From Lachnospiraceae bacterium GAM79 (GTDB taxonomy: Bacteria > Bacillota > Clostridia > Lachnospirales > Lachnospiraceae): a DNA stretch of 64,000 nucleotides. Of the stretch, positions 36,864 through 44,786 are shown one piece after another. The notes beneath the pieces are model-generated. The model was not told the origin of the DNA. It saw only the letters and a program-made list of their open reading frames with translations, and ran no database searches. Position numbers and translations under genes: made by a program. The DNA lies in the NCBI GenBank assembly GCA_020735665.1, contig CP085928.1, forward strand, positions 1,254,001 through 1,318,000. The letters run 5' to 3'. Position 1 is the stretch's first letter. Each line of letters opens with the position of its first letter.

Positions 36864-37718
36864 TTATTGTTCACAAAAATAGCTTCCAAGTATCTTAAAT
36901 GTCTCTGTTTCATTTATCAACTGGAATACAAGTGCCTGGATCTCTTTCTGAAGCAGGTTGCCGTTTAACTCGATATAAAACCGATAATTCCATTCTCCTC
37001 CACGGAACGGCACCGAATGGATCTCGGTCAGATTCACGCCATAATCGGATATCATCGATAACACACTCGCCAGACTTCCGCTCTTATTCTTACAGACAAA
37101 GACGATCTTTAACCGGTTATGCTCCGGCAGAACTACCAGTTGTTTCCCGAATGTAACGACCTTCTTCCGGTGTCCCTCGTCCAATACCTCATCGCACCTG
37201 TAAATATAGAAATCATTCATGGTAAGTGCCTCATGCAGCGAATCCGACACACCATAGCTGATATCCTCAAATATACCCATTCCGGCATCTGCTTCATCCT
37301 TCCGGATCAGCTCCATGACCTGTTCATAATCACTGACTGTATTTACCAGATCTCTGGAATAGCCCTGACATATGTAAAGTTCATGCTTCAGCATGGCAAG
37401 CTTCTTTACCTTCGGTTCCTCCGTCACAAACGATACATCCAGACAATTACGAAGTTCTAATGTTCTCCCATACTGATACTTTCTGCTGACCTCCATAATA
37501 CGCTTGATCAATGCCGTATATTCTTTCTTTATGCTGTCGTCTACATCCCCGGTCAGCTTCGTTATGATCGCTTCTTCCCGATCCGGCTTATATATAGCAT
37601 CCTCTGATTCTGCCTTTACCCTTGCGACCTGATCTGCAAGTATCATTCGTTCCTTAAACAGCACCTTGATCTGCTTATCAACCACGTCGATCTGCTTTCT
37701 AACTTCCTCTAATGTCAT
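36864..37718 (-). CDS. Chorismate mutase-ACT protein with a truncated prephenate dehydratase region
   Basis: From the ATG at 37718 (AAGGAG eight bases upstream) the product has 284 residues. Residues 1-90 are an AroQ chorismate mutase (TLEEVRKQIDVVDKQIKVLF, KPDREEAII). Residues 205-280 are an ACT domain ending like PheA (EIHSVPFRGGEWNYRFYIEL, FKILGSYF). Between them only about 100 residues remain of a dehydratase domain that is normally about 180: one lobe is suggested by ADAGMGIFED, but the catalytic TRF motif and second lobe are missing. It is probably not a working prephenate dehydratase. It heads the pyrF-pyrK-pyrD cluster. Confidence 0.75.
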   Translation of the reverse strand: MTLEEVRKQIDVVDKQIKVLFKERMILADQVARVKAESEDAIYKPDREEAIITKLTGDVDDSIKKEYTALIKRIMEVSRKYQYGRTLELRNCLDVSFVTEEPKVKKLAMLKHELYICQGYSRDLVNTVSDYEQVMELIRKDEADAGMGIFEDISYGVSDSLHEALTMNDFYIYRCDEVLDEGHRKKVVTFGKQLVVLPEHNRLKIVFVCKNKSGSLASVLSMISDYGVNLTEIHSVPFRGGEWNYRFYIELNGNLLQKEIQALVFQLINETETFKILGSYFCEQ

Positions 37719-37822
37719 TTCTCCGGCTCCTTTTGGCATAACATATATTCATTAATATATCATTTTTTCAGCATGAAGTAAACCGCTGCACACGGAAATG
37801 GTCGAAGTCCTGCGTCAGTTTT

Positions 37823-38515
37823 TCAAAACGGGACAAATAGCAGAGCGACAAATGCTGCAACTAACAGCACTCCCAAAAGTACTCCACAAATGATCTTCCA
37901 TTTCGTATTCTTAGACAGAATCATACATATTAGAACAATCAACACTCCTGCCATATCGATCCCGACATCTATCATTTTTCCGCTCCTGCCCGGAACCAAT
38001 AACTGATGCATCTCGTCCGAACATGCATATAATAACGAAATTAAGACAGCTATGCTTCTGTTATAAAATCTGCTCTGGCTCATGGATATCTTCACCGTTG
38101 CCAGATATGAAAGTAAGAACAGGATCGCATATTCTGTCATATGTGCAGCCTTTCTTATAACAAGCTCCAGAATATCCTGTAGATTCTGCATCTCCTGTGG
38201 TGAATCCTGCCGTACCTTTTCCAAGAGATCAGTTATAAACAAACTGATCTTCCCACTCTGTCCGGAGGATTCCTGTCCGGTCTTTCCTGACATATAGAAT
38301 ATAAATATCATCCATATGATAACCGGAATCAGATACAGGAAACGTTTTTTACTGTCTGCTGTATTGTGTTTTCTTTTTGCTGATGATGCCATGCTGTTTG
38401 CAGATCTGTCTGTATTTTTATTTGCTTTTCTATTTGTTGTTCTTGGTCCGCCTGAATTTTTATCTTTGTTTATATTTGTGGATTTTACTTTATTTGTTGA
38501 ATAATTCTTCTGCAT
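37823..38515 (-). CDS. VanZ-like membrane protein with basic N-terminus
   Basis: A 230-residue protein. The first 57 residues are hydrophilic and rich in Asn, Lys and Ser. The rest is a VanZ-like domain with about four membrane segments: FLYLIPVIIWMIFIFYMSG, RKAAHMTEYAILFLLSYLA, a middle helix with LLYACSDEMHQLLVPGRSGKMIDVGID, and a C-terminal pair. The HxxEY and EMHQ motifs are typical of VanZ. Function of this class is unknown beyond teicoplanin resistance in VanA clusters; no other van genes are nearby. Confidence 0.82.
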   Translation of the reverse strand: MQKNYSTNKVKSTNINKDKNSGGPRTTNRKANKNTDRSANSMASSAKRKHNTADSKKRFLYLIPVIIWMIFIFYMSGKTGQESSGQSGKISLFITDLLEKVRQDSPQEMQNLQDILELVIRKAAHMTEYAILFLLSYLATVKISMSQSRFYNRSIAVLISLLYACSDEMHQLLVPGRSGKMIDVGIDMAGVLIVLICMILSKNTKWKIICGVLLGVLLVAAFVALLFVPF

Positions 38516-38707
38516 CTCTGTCCGAATCCTTTTCTGATCTGTTTATTTTACTCATTCTTTATTCTTTTACCTTACTGTTCTTTCATTTTGCCATTTCTTC
38601 TCCCGTGTTTTTCTGAAATAATTTACTCTGGTCAAATTATCCAAAAAATAATATTCAGACATCCCGCATACCTTTATAATAGCTGCTTTTTTTCAGCAGA
38701 TTTCACA

Positions 38708-38736
38708 TTGTCGAAAACTGGCGGATTTGATAAAAT
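38708..38736 (+). promoter_or_regulatory. Putative promoter of the gene at 38818
   Basis: TTGTCG (38708-38713) and TAAAAT (38731-38736) are 17 bases apart, about 80 bases upstream of the ATG. Confidence 0.55.
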
Positions 38737-38817
38737 TTCAAAAGAGCGTAACTTGTACTCTATTGTACTACAAAAAGAAGATTTTTGCTCACAAAAACAA
38801 AAATGGGAGGACATTAC

Positions 38818-39828
38818 ATGTTTAAAAACAATTCAAAAAGAAAGAGACTTTCAGATCTCCTTATTCCCGGCATTATATTCGCAGTCATTGGTACTGTATT
38901 TGCCTTTCAGGGGATTCGTGATTACAACAATCTGAACGGCGATCTTCTCAATCTAAATACTGCATCAGTAAGCGATCTGGCTGATGGCAAATATGTAGAG
39001 ATCAATGTTGAATATGCCAATTATTCATTCTGTGAAAATGTCGAAACTACCAATTACGTATTCAAAAGAACTACAGAACAATATTATCTGATCAATGCAC
39101 TTGAAAATAATGATTACTATCTCGGACTGAATGTCGCAGAATCGAAGAAAGATGATCTCGAAAAATTATCGGACTATACCTGGTATCATTCAGATACCAA
39201 TCCGGGACCATTGCACTATACCGGAAAGCTATGCAAATCAAACAATGAAATCATGGGGTATATGAGAGATTTTGTCTATGATATGTATGCATCCTCTTAT
39301 GACATCACCCTTACCTCTGAAGACAAAACACTATTGGATTCCTATATACAGCCATACTACATCAAGGTCATGACAAAAGAAGGATGCCGCACGTCTATTA
39401 TCATAGGACTTGTATTCTTTGTCATTGGAATCCTGCTCGCCGTATTTGCTTTCATCAGACATAAAAATATGGTCTATACACCAGAAATTCCATCAGCACC
39501 TTATCCGGATGCATATGGTGATCCAAATACTCCTAATATGAATACCGGTATAAATTATACAGATTCCGGCGTACAAAATCCGGGTATGAACTATACTGGT
39601 TCCGTTGCACAGAATCCGGGTATGAATGATACATACAGCCCTTATAATGGAACAATGCAGTACGGTGATCAGGCATATGCAAATACAAATCCTGAAACAT
39701 CTGAGCCAACCACTCCATTCTCAAACACAGATGGCACAAATACAGATACTGCAAGTGGCTTAGATCCTAACACCTTTAACGGCAATGGTAATTCATCTTT
39801 TAAATTAAAAGATGAATCAATATTATAA
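38818..39828 (+). CDS. Two-span membrane protein with Asn/Gly/Pro repeat tail
   Basis: The ATG at 38818 follows GGGAGGACATTAC; 336 residues. A membrane helix near residues 13-33 (LLIPGIIFAVIGTVFAFQGI) is followed by an extracellular region of about 170 residues, a second helix (IIIGLVFFVIGILLAVFAFI) and a cytoplasmic tail of about 120 residues. The tail carries imperfect repeats of the type INYTDSGVQNPGMNYTGSVAQNPGMN. I do not recognise the family. It stands alone between a promoter and a bidirectional terminator. Confidence 0.75.
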   Translation: MFKNNSKRKRLSDLLIPGIIFAVIGTVFAFQGIRDYNNLNGDLLNLNTASVSDLADGKYVEINVEYANYSFCENVETTNYVFKRTTEQYYLINALENNDYYLGLNVAESKKDDLEKLSDYTWYHSDTNPGPLHYTGKLCKSNNEIMGYMRDFVYDMYASSYDITLTSEDKTLLDSYIQPYYIKVMTKEGCRTSIIIGLVFFVIGILLAVFAFIRHKNMVYTPEIPSAPYPDAYGDPNTPNMNTGINYTDSGVQNPGMNYTGSVAQNPGMNDTYSPYNGTMQYGDQAYANTNPETSEPTTPFSNTDGTNTDTASGLDPNTFNGNGNSSFKLKDESIL

Positions 39829-39910
39829 ATATAATCTCTATATTTAAAAGAAAAATTCAATAGAAAATTAATATCGAACGAACTTCTAAAAGAGGTTGAT
39901 TCCGTATAAT

Positions 39911-39956
39911 AAAAAATCCGACTGTCAAAAAATTCTGACAACCGGATTTTTTATTA
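39911..39956. terminator. Bidirectional terminator
   Basis: AAAAAATCCG and CGGATTTTTT form the base of a hairpin with an inner TGTCA/TGACA stem. Runs of A and T flank it on both sides, so it can serve both the membrane-protein gene on the plus strand and the rubrerythrin gene on the minus strand. Confidence 0.85.
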
Positions 39957-40027
39957 GAGTGTATTATATATTTACTTCATAATTATTTTGCCGTGCCATT
40001 TCTCATGCACGCTCATTCATAGAATGA

Positions 40028-40570
40028 TTAACCGAAGTATCTCTTTAAGAGACCTTCAAATGCCTTTCCATGTCTTGCCTCATCTCTTGCCATCTCATGA
40101 ACAGTGTCATGGATTGCATCCAGATTCAGTGCCTTTGCACGTTTTGCAAGATCTGTCTTACCGGCAGTTGCACCATGCTCTGCTTCTACTCTCATCTCAA
40201 GGTTCTTCTTTGTTGAATCTGTAACTACTTCACCAAGAAGCTCTGCAAACTTAGCTGCATGCTCTGCTTCTTCATAAGCTGCTTTCTCCCAGTAATTACC
40301 AATCTCAGGATAGCCTTCTCTGAATGCTACACGAGCCATTGCAAGGTACATACCAACTTCTGAACATTCGCCCTGGAAGTTTGCTCTTAAATCTTCCATA
40401 ATATCTTCCGGTGCACCCTGTGCTACACCTACAACATGCTCAGATGCCCATGTCTTATCATCACTCTGTTTGATGAACTTCTCAGCAGGTGCCTTACATA
40501 CAGGGCACTGTGCAGGAGCTTCTTCTCCTTCATATACATATCCACATACACTACATACAAACTTTGCCAT
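40028..40570 (-). CDS. Reverse rubrerythrin (peroxide-reducing)
   Basis: A 180-residue protein with the rubredoxin domain at the N-terminus (Cys6, Cys9, Cys22, Cys25 in [12 protein letters not shown] and AQCPVCKAP) and the four-helix di-iron domain behind it ([61 protein letters not shown]). This reversed order defines reverse rubrerythrin of anaerobes, which reduces hydrogen peroxide with NAD(P)H-derived electrons. Its promoter is flanked by two Fur/PerR-like boxes. Confidence 0.92.
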   Translation of the reverse strand: MAKFVCSVCGYVYEGEEAPAQCPVCKAPAEKFIKQSDDKTWASEHVVGVAQGAPEDIMEDLRANFQGECSEVGMYLAMARVAFREGYPEIGNYWEKAAYEEAEHAAKFAELLGEVVTDSTKKNLEMRVEAEHGATAGKTDLAKRAKALNLDAIHDTVHEMARDEARHGKAFEGLLKRYFG

Positions 40571-40609
40571 AATTAAAATCTCCTTTGCTTTTTTCTATTA
40601 TTTATTCTT

Positions 40610-40628
40610 ATTGAGAAACGTTATCAAT
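40610..40628 (-). promoter_or_regulatory. Fur/PerR-like operator downstream of the rubrerythrin promoter
   Basis: ATTGAGAAACGTTATCAAT is a near-palindrome; its central 15 bases match the 7-1-7 Fur-family consensus TGATAATNATTATCA at all but three positions. It lies between the -10 box and the ribosome binding site. Confidence 0.6.
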
Positions 40629-40640
40629 TTCTATAATTCT

Positions 40641-40668
40641 ATTTTACACACTTTTTGATAAATGTCAA
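40641..40668 (-). promoter_or_regulatory. Sigma-A promoter of the rubrerythrin gene
   Basis: On the minus strand a perfect TTGACA (40668-40663) and TAAAAT (40646-40641) are separated by 16 bases. Confidence 0.75.
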
Positions 40669-40675
40669 TAGTTAT

Positions 40676-40690
40676 TAGGAATGATTCTCA
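40676..40690 (-). promoter_or_regulatory. Second Fur/PerR-like box upstream of the rubrerythrin promoter
   Basis: On the minus strand TGAGAATCATTCCTA resembles the left and central part of a Fur-family 7-1-7 box with three mismatches. It lies just upstream of the -35 hexamer. Confidence 0.4.
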
Positions 40691-40744
40691 ATTATTTTTT
40701 TAATCAACCTTTGTTCCGGCTATCCTTATTCTGTAAGATGCTGT

Positions 40745-41608
40745 TTATCTGTGTTCTCCAAGGAAGAACAATGCCAGTGTTCCCGGACCCGAATGTGCTC
40801 CGATCACTGGACCGACATAGGATATCGTGATCCTGTCATTGCCGAATCTCTCTTTAATAATAGAAGCAAGTTTCTCTGCATCTTCTATACAATCACCATG
40901 ACTGATAAAAATATCCTGGTCTTCCGGATGTACCGCCAGCTTCTCCATCCGATTTACAAGTTCTGTGATTGCTGCTTTCCGTCCTCTGACCTTACTTACA
41001 TTGATCAGATGTCCCTCGTCGTCCACATGCAGGATTGGCTTGATCGACAGCATCGTTCCAACCGTTGCTGTCACACCTGATATACGGCCTCCTCTTTTTA
41101 AAAAGAAAAGATCGTCTACTGTAAACCAATGGCATAGCTTTAACTTGATATCTTCTATATACTGTGCATTCTCCTCCAGACTTTTTCCTGCATCTTTTGC
41201 CTGACATGCTTTGTATACCAAAAGTCCCTGTCCCATAGATGCCGCAAGGGTATCAACACTGATCATCTTTCGTTCCGGATACTCCTCCATTAATTCCTGA
41301 CCGGCCATATACACGGTCTGATAAGTAGAACTAAGTCCGGATGAAAAGCCCAGATATAAGATATCTTTCTTCTGATTAAATAAAGCTTCTATCGCCTCCG
41401 ATGCCTGCGAGATATTCGCTGCAGAAGTCTTGATATTTGCCCCATTCCTTAATTTGCTATATACTTTCCCAATATCTGCCTGATCATTATGAAAGCTTCC
41501 CTCCCCCTCAACAATAAAATCAAGCTGTAAGATCTCCAGTTGATATTTCTTCACGATATCATCCGGCAGATCACAGGATGAATCTGTCAATATAACATAA
41601 TCATTCAT
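40745..41608 (-). CDS. DegV-family fatty acid-binding protein
   Basis: From the ATG at 41608 (GGAGG eight bases upstream) it has 287 residues. Motifs: YVILTDSSCDLPDDIVKKY, IKTSAANISQASEAIEALF, GFSSGLSSTYQTV, FFLKRGGRISG and GPVIGAHSGPGTLALFF, all typical of DegV/FakB proteins. These bind a fatty acid for phosphorylation by FakA; several paralogues are usual in Firmicutes. No fakA is next to it. Confidence 0.88.
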   Translation of the reverse strand: MNDYVILTDSSCDLPDDIVKKYQLEILQLDFIVEGEGSFHNDQADIGKVYSKLRNGANIKTSAANISQASEAIEALFNQKKDILYLGFSSGLSSTYQTVYMAGQELMEEYPERKMISVDTLAASMGQGLLVYKACQAKDAGKSLEENAQYIEDIKLKLCHWFTVDDLFFLKRGGRISGVTATVGTMLSIKPILHVDDEGHLINVSKVRGRKAAITELVNRMEKLAVHPEDQDIFISHGDCIEDAEKLASIIKERFGNDRITISYVGPVIGAHSGPGTLALFFLGEHR

Positions 41609-41717
41609 TTTAACATCCTCCATTACCTTTTTATGGCAAATATGGTTTTTAAAACCACATGATATATTTTACCAAATCGCTATGTAAAGTATACCACACC
41701 TTATAAACAGGTACAAC

Positions 41718-41766
41718 AAAAAGGTGCTGACATATAATCTCTTCTGATATATATATCAACACCTTT
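41718..41766 (-). terminator. Terminator of the secreted-protein gene
   Basis: AAGGTGTTGATATAT and a complementary TATGTCAGCACCTT form a long stem with a few mismatches, followed on the minus strand by TTTTT at 41722-41718. Confidence 0.75.
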
Positions 41767-41786
41767 TCATTAATTCTATATTTTAA

Positions 41787-42458
41787 TTATCTGTATGTTA
41801 CCATTAAAGACTCTGTAAGTCCTGTACTCTTCTGATACATAGTAACGAACACATCTGCATATTTCTTGTTCAATGTGATTTTCTTGGAAAAACTGGATTT
41901 ATTTACATCGTAATGTTTACTCTTACCATTATATACACTTACTGATTTAATCGTCCAACCCTTTTTAGCCTTTATGTTCAGTGCCTTCTTTGATACTTTT
42001 TTTGAAATGTAGATATAATCATTTTTCGCAAATTTCGAAGTATATTTCTTGCTTCCAATCTTGATTGAACTTACAGGATTGGTATATTTCTTTACAGTAA
42101 AAGTTGTTTTAAGTTTAACACCTTTTACTGTACAGGTAATTGTTGCCTTACCGGCTTTCTTTCCGTATTCTACACGAATATATCCGTCTTTTGCCGATAC
42201 CTTCATATCTTTGTTTGAACATTTTAACTTTTTGATCTGAGATGCCTTTGTACATCCCATGATACTGATAACACCGGATACCTGAGTTACACGTCCCGGC
42301 TTATAGGAAACGACTCTTTCACTATACGGGTTAATATACACAGTCTTACTGGTTGCAGCGCTTACATCCTTCATGCTTGTTGCAGGTACCGCTAATAATG
42401 TGAATACCATTGCAAGGGCTAAAAATGCAGCTAATAATCTCTTTGTTGCTTTTTTCAT
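41787..42458 (-). CDS. Secreted Lys-rich beta-domain protein
   Basis: A 223-residue exported protein. The N-terminus is a classical signal peptide (MKKATKRLLAAFLALAMVFT, cleavage probably near VSAATS). The mature part is rich in Lys, Tyr and Val in alternating patterns (KAGKATITCTVKGVKLKTTFTVKKY), suggesting one or two Ig-like/BIG2-type beta domains. No cell-wall anchor or catalytic motif is seen. It has its own promoter and terminator. Probably a surface or matrix protein; function unknown. Confidence 0.78.
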   Translation of the reverse strand: MKKATKRLLAAFLALAMVFTLLAVPATSMKDVSAATSKTVYINPYSERVVSYKPGRVTQVSGVISIMGCTKASQIKKLKCSNKDMKVSAKDGYIRVEYGKKAGKATITCTVKGVKLKTTFTVKKYTNPVSSIKIGSKKYTSKFAKNDYIYISKKVSKKALNIKAKKGWTIKSVSVYNGKSKHYDVNKSSFSKKITLNKKYADVFVTMYQKSTGLTESLMVTYR

Positions 42459-42536
42459 TTTTTTACTACCTCCATAAAATCATCTTTTATCCGGCGGCAT
42501 TCTGACCTCTCATCTGTATGCCCCAAATTTAGTTTT

Positions 42537-42565
42537 ATTTTATACTATTTCCCATTTTTTTACAA
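42537..42565 (-). promoter_or_regulatory. Promoter of the secreted-protein gene
   Basis: On the minus strand TTGTAA (42565-42560) and TAAAAT (42542-42537) are 17 bases apart, about 80 bases before the ATG at 42458. Confidence 0.6.
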
Positions 42566-42601
42566 TAGGAGCAACGCATTTTAATCCTAAATTAATGTAC
42601 C

Positions 42602-44488
42602 TTATTCATCTTCTCCATACCATTTAAAGAAACGTTTTGCATACTTCTCTGCCTTGTTTCTTGAGAAGTTAAATCCACGGATCGCACCTTTTTCTTTATA
42701 GGTATCCCGAATTCCATTAAAATACCATTCCATTCTGTCATACGAGAAGCCCTTGATATCCTTATAATTATTATATTTGTTATAATAATCGTCATATTGG
42801 TAGTTATCGTACTCGTAGTAATCATCATCCTGTCCCGTCATATAGTTATCTACAATGAACTCATATACTTCTTCCGCTCCATCTGCACCAAGTGACGTCA
42901 CATACCGGAAATCCACATCCTTTGGATCCTGATTTTCCAGATTATATCTGGCAACCAGATAAGCCGGTCGAAGGAATGATACGATGATATATACAGTAAC
43001 GATCACAAACATCGAATAACGCACCAGTGGAAAACGGTCAGCATAGATTCTGACGATCATGCCTGCAAGCACCACAGCAAGAACAGCCAGTGCTGCAAAT
43101 ACCAGAATCCTCATATAAGTAAGATCATATGCTTTGATATACATTGTCATACGAAGTGCCGAAGATGCGATCATCACGTAGGTACAAGCCGACATAATAG
43201 TCAGTACGATATTAAGCACCGTACTTTTACTGAAAATTGCATGACAGATCAATACCAGTATCACATTCAGCACCGATACGAACATAAGCTGGAAGAATCC
43301 CTGTCTGGCATATTCCGCATAAGTCATATCATCCGGCAGTGACATATTATTTGTAAACAGATATAGGATCTGGATCACTGAAAACAACAGATACACCAGG
43401 GTAAGAAGCCCCATTGCCGTGATCGCAATGATAGGTTCATGTGTTCCTTCTTTTGTCTGTCTGTGATGTCTGCTTCCAAACGGTGCTGACACAATGATAC
43501 CATATGTAAATAATAACGCCGCAAATGCAAATACAAGAAACCAGATTGCATCCCATGACAGGAAAATATTTCCAAGTAATGTTTCAACTGCATCTCCAAA
43601 GATCTGATCTGCACTGGAAAGCAGGCTAATCATTACGAACAGCAACGGAATCGCAACGACAACACCGATCAGAATATAGACAAATTTCGCACGTTTTCTT
43701 GCATTTTCATGTTCTCTGTTATATTGTCTGTAGTCTGAGAAAAAACGGTCAAAACAGGTAAACGGCTCTGCCATCTTCTCGATAACCGTAAGACCATATT
43801 CCACAAATCCCATGTTTTTAAGATCATCAAAATACCGGAGAAGCCCTGCACACACAAGGAATAAAATGCAAAGATGATCCAAAACTATCAAAAATGAATC
43901 ATCGGTCCTGCAAACTGATACCCCAAGCAAAAGGATACCTGCATAATGCGGAATCAGCTTCGTCTGCTTTCCCAAAAGTTTCCCAAAAGATAACGATTCT
44001 CCGTCATTTACCGGCAGATTCTTCTCATGGCGCATGATACTGAAGCTCATAAACAAAACGGTCATAACCGCCATGAATACAGCACAGATACTTGCATAAT
44101 TTCGATACATCAGCACACTGTAGATCATGGCATAACCAAACGCAAAACCGCCAAAAATCTCAAACCGTTCGGGCGATACCCCCGGTCTTGATCTTCTCAG
44201 CTTATAATCGTAATTTGACTGCCATCCAAAATTTGGCGGTGTGTTAAAATTCTGCTGTCCTCCAAAGTTTGGCGGCACGTTATTATAATTCTGTTGTTCA
44301 CCGAAGTTTGGCGGCACGTTATTATAATTCTGCTGTCCTCCAAAGTTTGGCGGCACGTTATTATAATTCTGTTGTTCACCGAAGTTTGGCGGCACGTTAT
44401 TATAATTCTGTTGTTCACCGAAGTTTGGCGGCACGTTATTATAATTTGGCTGTCCGTCATAATTCGGTGGTGTTCCATTTATATCCAT
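42602..44488 (-). CDS. DUF4173/DUF4153-type membrane protein with N-terminal tandem repeats
   Basis: A 628-residue protein. Residues 15-79 are five 13-residue repeats NYNNVPPNFG(E/G)QQ followed by a sixth partial copy. The membrane region (about 110-505) has ten or more hydrophobic helices and the DUF4173 signature MTYAEYARQGFFQLMFVSVLN. The C-terminal 120 residues are soluble with a Tyr/Asp-rich stretch (DDDYYEYDNYQYDDYYNKYN). Function of the family is not known. Promoter at 44535-44563. Confidence 0.82.
   Translation of the reverse strand: MDINGTPPNYDGQPNYNNVPPNFGEQQNYNNVPPNFGEQQNYNNVPPNFGGQQNYNNVPPNFGEQQNYNNVPPNFGGQQNFNTPPNFGWQSNYDYKLRRSRPGVSPERFEIFGGFAFGYAMIYSVLMYRNYASICAVFMAVMTVLFMSFSIMRHEKNLPVNDGESLSFGKLLGKQTKLIPHYAGILLLGVSVCRTDDSFLIVLDHLCILFLVCAGLLRYFDDLKNMGFVEYGLTVIEKMAEPFTCFDRFFSDYRQYNREHENARKRAKFVYILIGVVVAIPLLFVMISLLSSADQIFGDAVETLLGNIFLSWDAIWFLVFAFAALLFTYGIIVSAPFGSRHHRQTKEGTHEPIIAITAMGLLTLVYLLFSVIQILYLFTNNMSLPDDMTYAEYARQGFFQLMFVSVLNVILVLICHAIFSKSTVLNIVLTIMSACTYVMIASSALRMTMYIKAYDLTYMRILVFAALAVLAVVLAGMIVRIYADRFPLVRYSMFVIVTVYIIVSFLRPAYLVARYNLENQDPKDVDFRYVTSLGADGAEEVYEFIVDNYMTGQDDDYYEYDNYQYDDYYNKYNNYKDIKGFSYDRMEWYFNGIRDTYKEKGAIRGFNFSRNKAEKYAKRFFKWYGEDE
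44252..44446 (-). repeat. 39-bp tandem repeat in the DUF4173 gene
   Basis: Five contiguous 39-bp units, nearly identical and in frame, encode NYNNVPPNFG(E/G)QQ. A degenerate sixth unit continues to about 44217. The units differ mainly at one codon (Glu or Gly). The length is a multiple of three, so copy-number change would keep the frame. Confidence 0.92.
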
Positions 44489-44534
44489 ATTAAGTTACCT
44501 CCCATTCCATCCTGTAACAAAAAATCCTACATCC

Positions 44535-44563
44535 ATAGTTTCATGTTACCTGTTTTTTGTCAA
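44535..44563 (-). promoter_or_regulatory. Promoter of the DUF4173 gene
   Basis: On the minus strand a perfect TTGACA (44563-44558) is followed after 17 bases by AACTAT (44540-44535), a weak -10. Confidence 0.45.
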
Positions 44564-44685
44564 GTGAATATTTCTTAACAACCGATTCTCTTTTTAATAA
44601 CCAACTCTCTTCGCCAATCCTACTGTCTGAGATCTGTGTACATACCAAACAATAAAAAGATACAGATCATTAATCGATATAATAA

Positions 44686-44744
44686 AATATCCCCGAGTAA
44701 TGAATCATATATCTTGAACGTATGTTTCATCACCCGGGGGTATA
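44686..44744 (-). terminator. Terminator of the murT-like operon
   Basis: A long stem (ACCCCCGGGTGATGAA paired imperfectly with TTCATTACTCGGGGATAT) is followed by TTTTATTATAT on the minus strand, about 45 bases after the aminotransferase stop. Confidence 0.75.
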
Positions 44745-44786
44745 TTATATTATTACGAGCATAACTCACATCTGTTATCTATACTT

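Noticed and set aside
37823-38515. Glycopeptide resistance
   Set aside because: VanZ-like proteins are common in Clostridia without van ligase or dehydrogenase genes, and none is present here.
44217-44446. CRISPR array
   Set aside because: The units are contiguous, in frame and have no spacers.
44194-44578. Repetitive + and - strand frames over the 39-bp repeats
   Set aside because: They are shadows of the tandem repeat inside the DUF4173 gene; a 39-bp repeat without stops is open in several frames.
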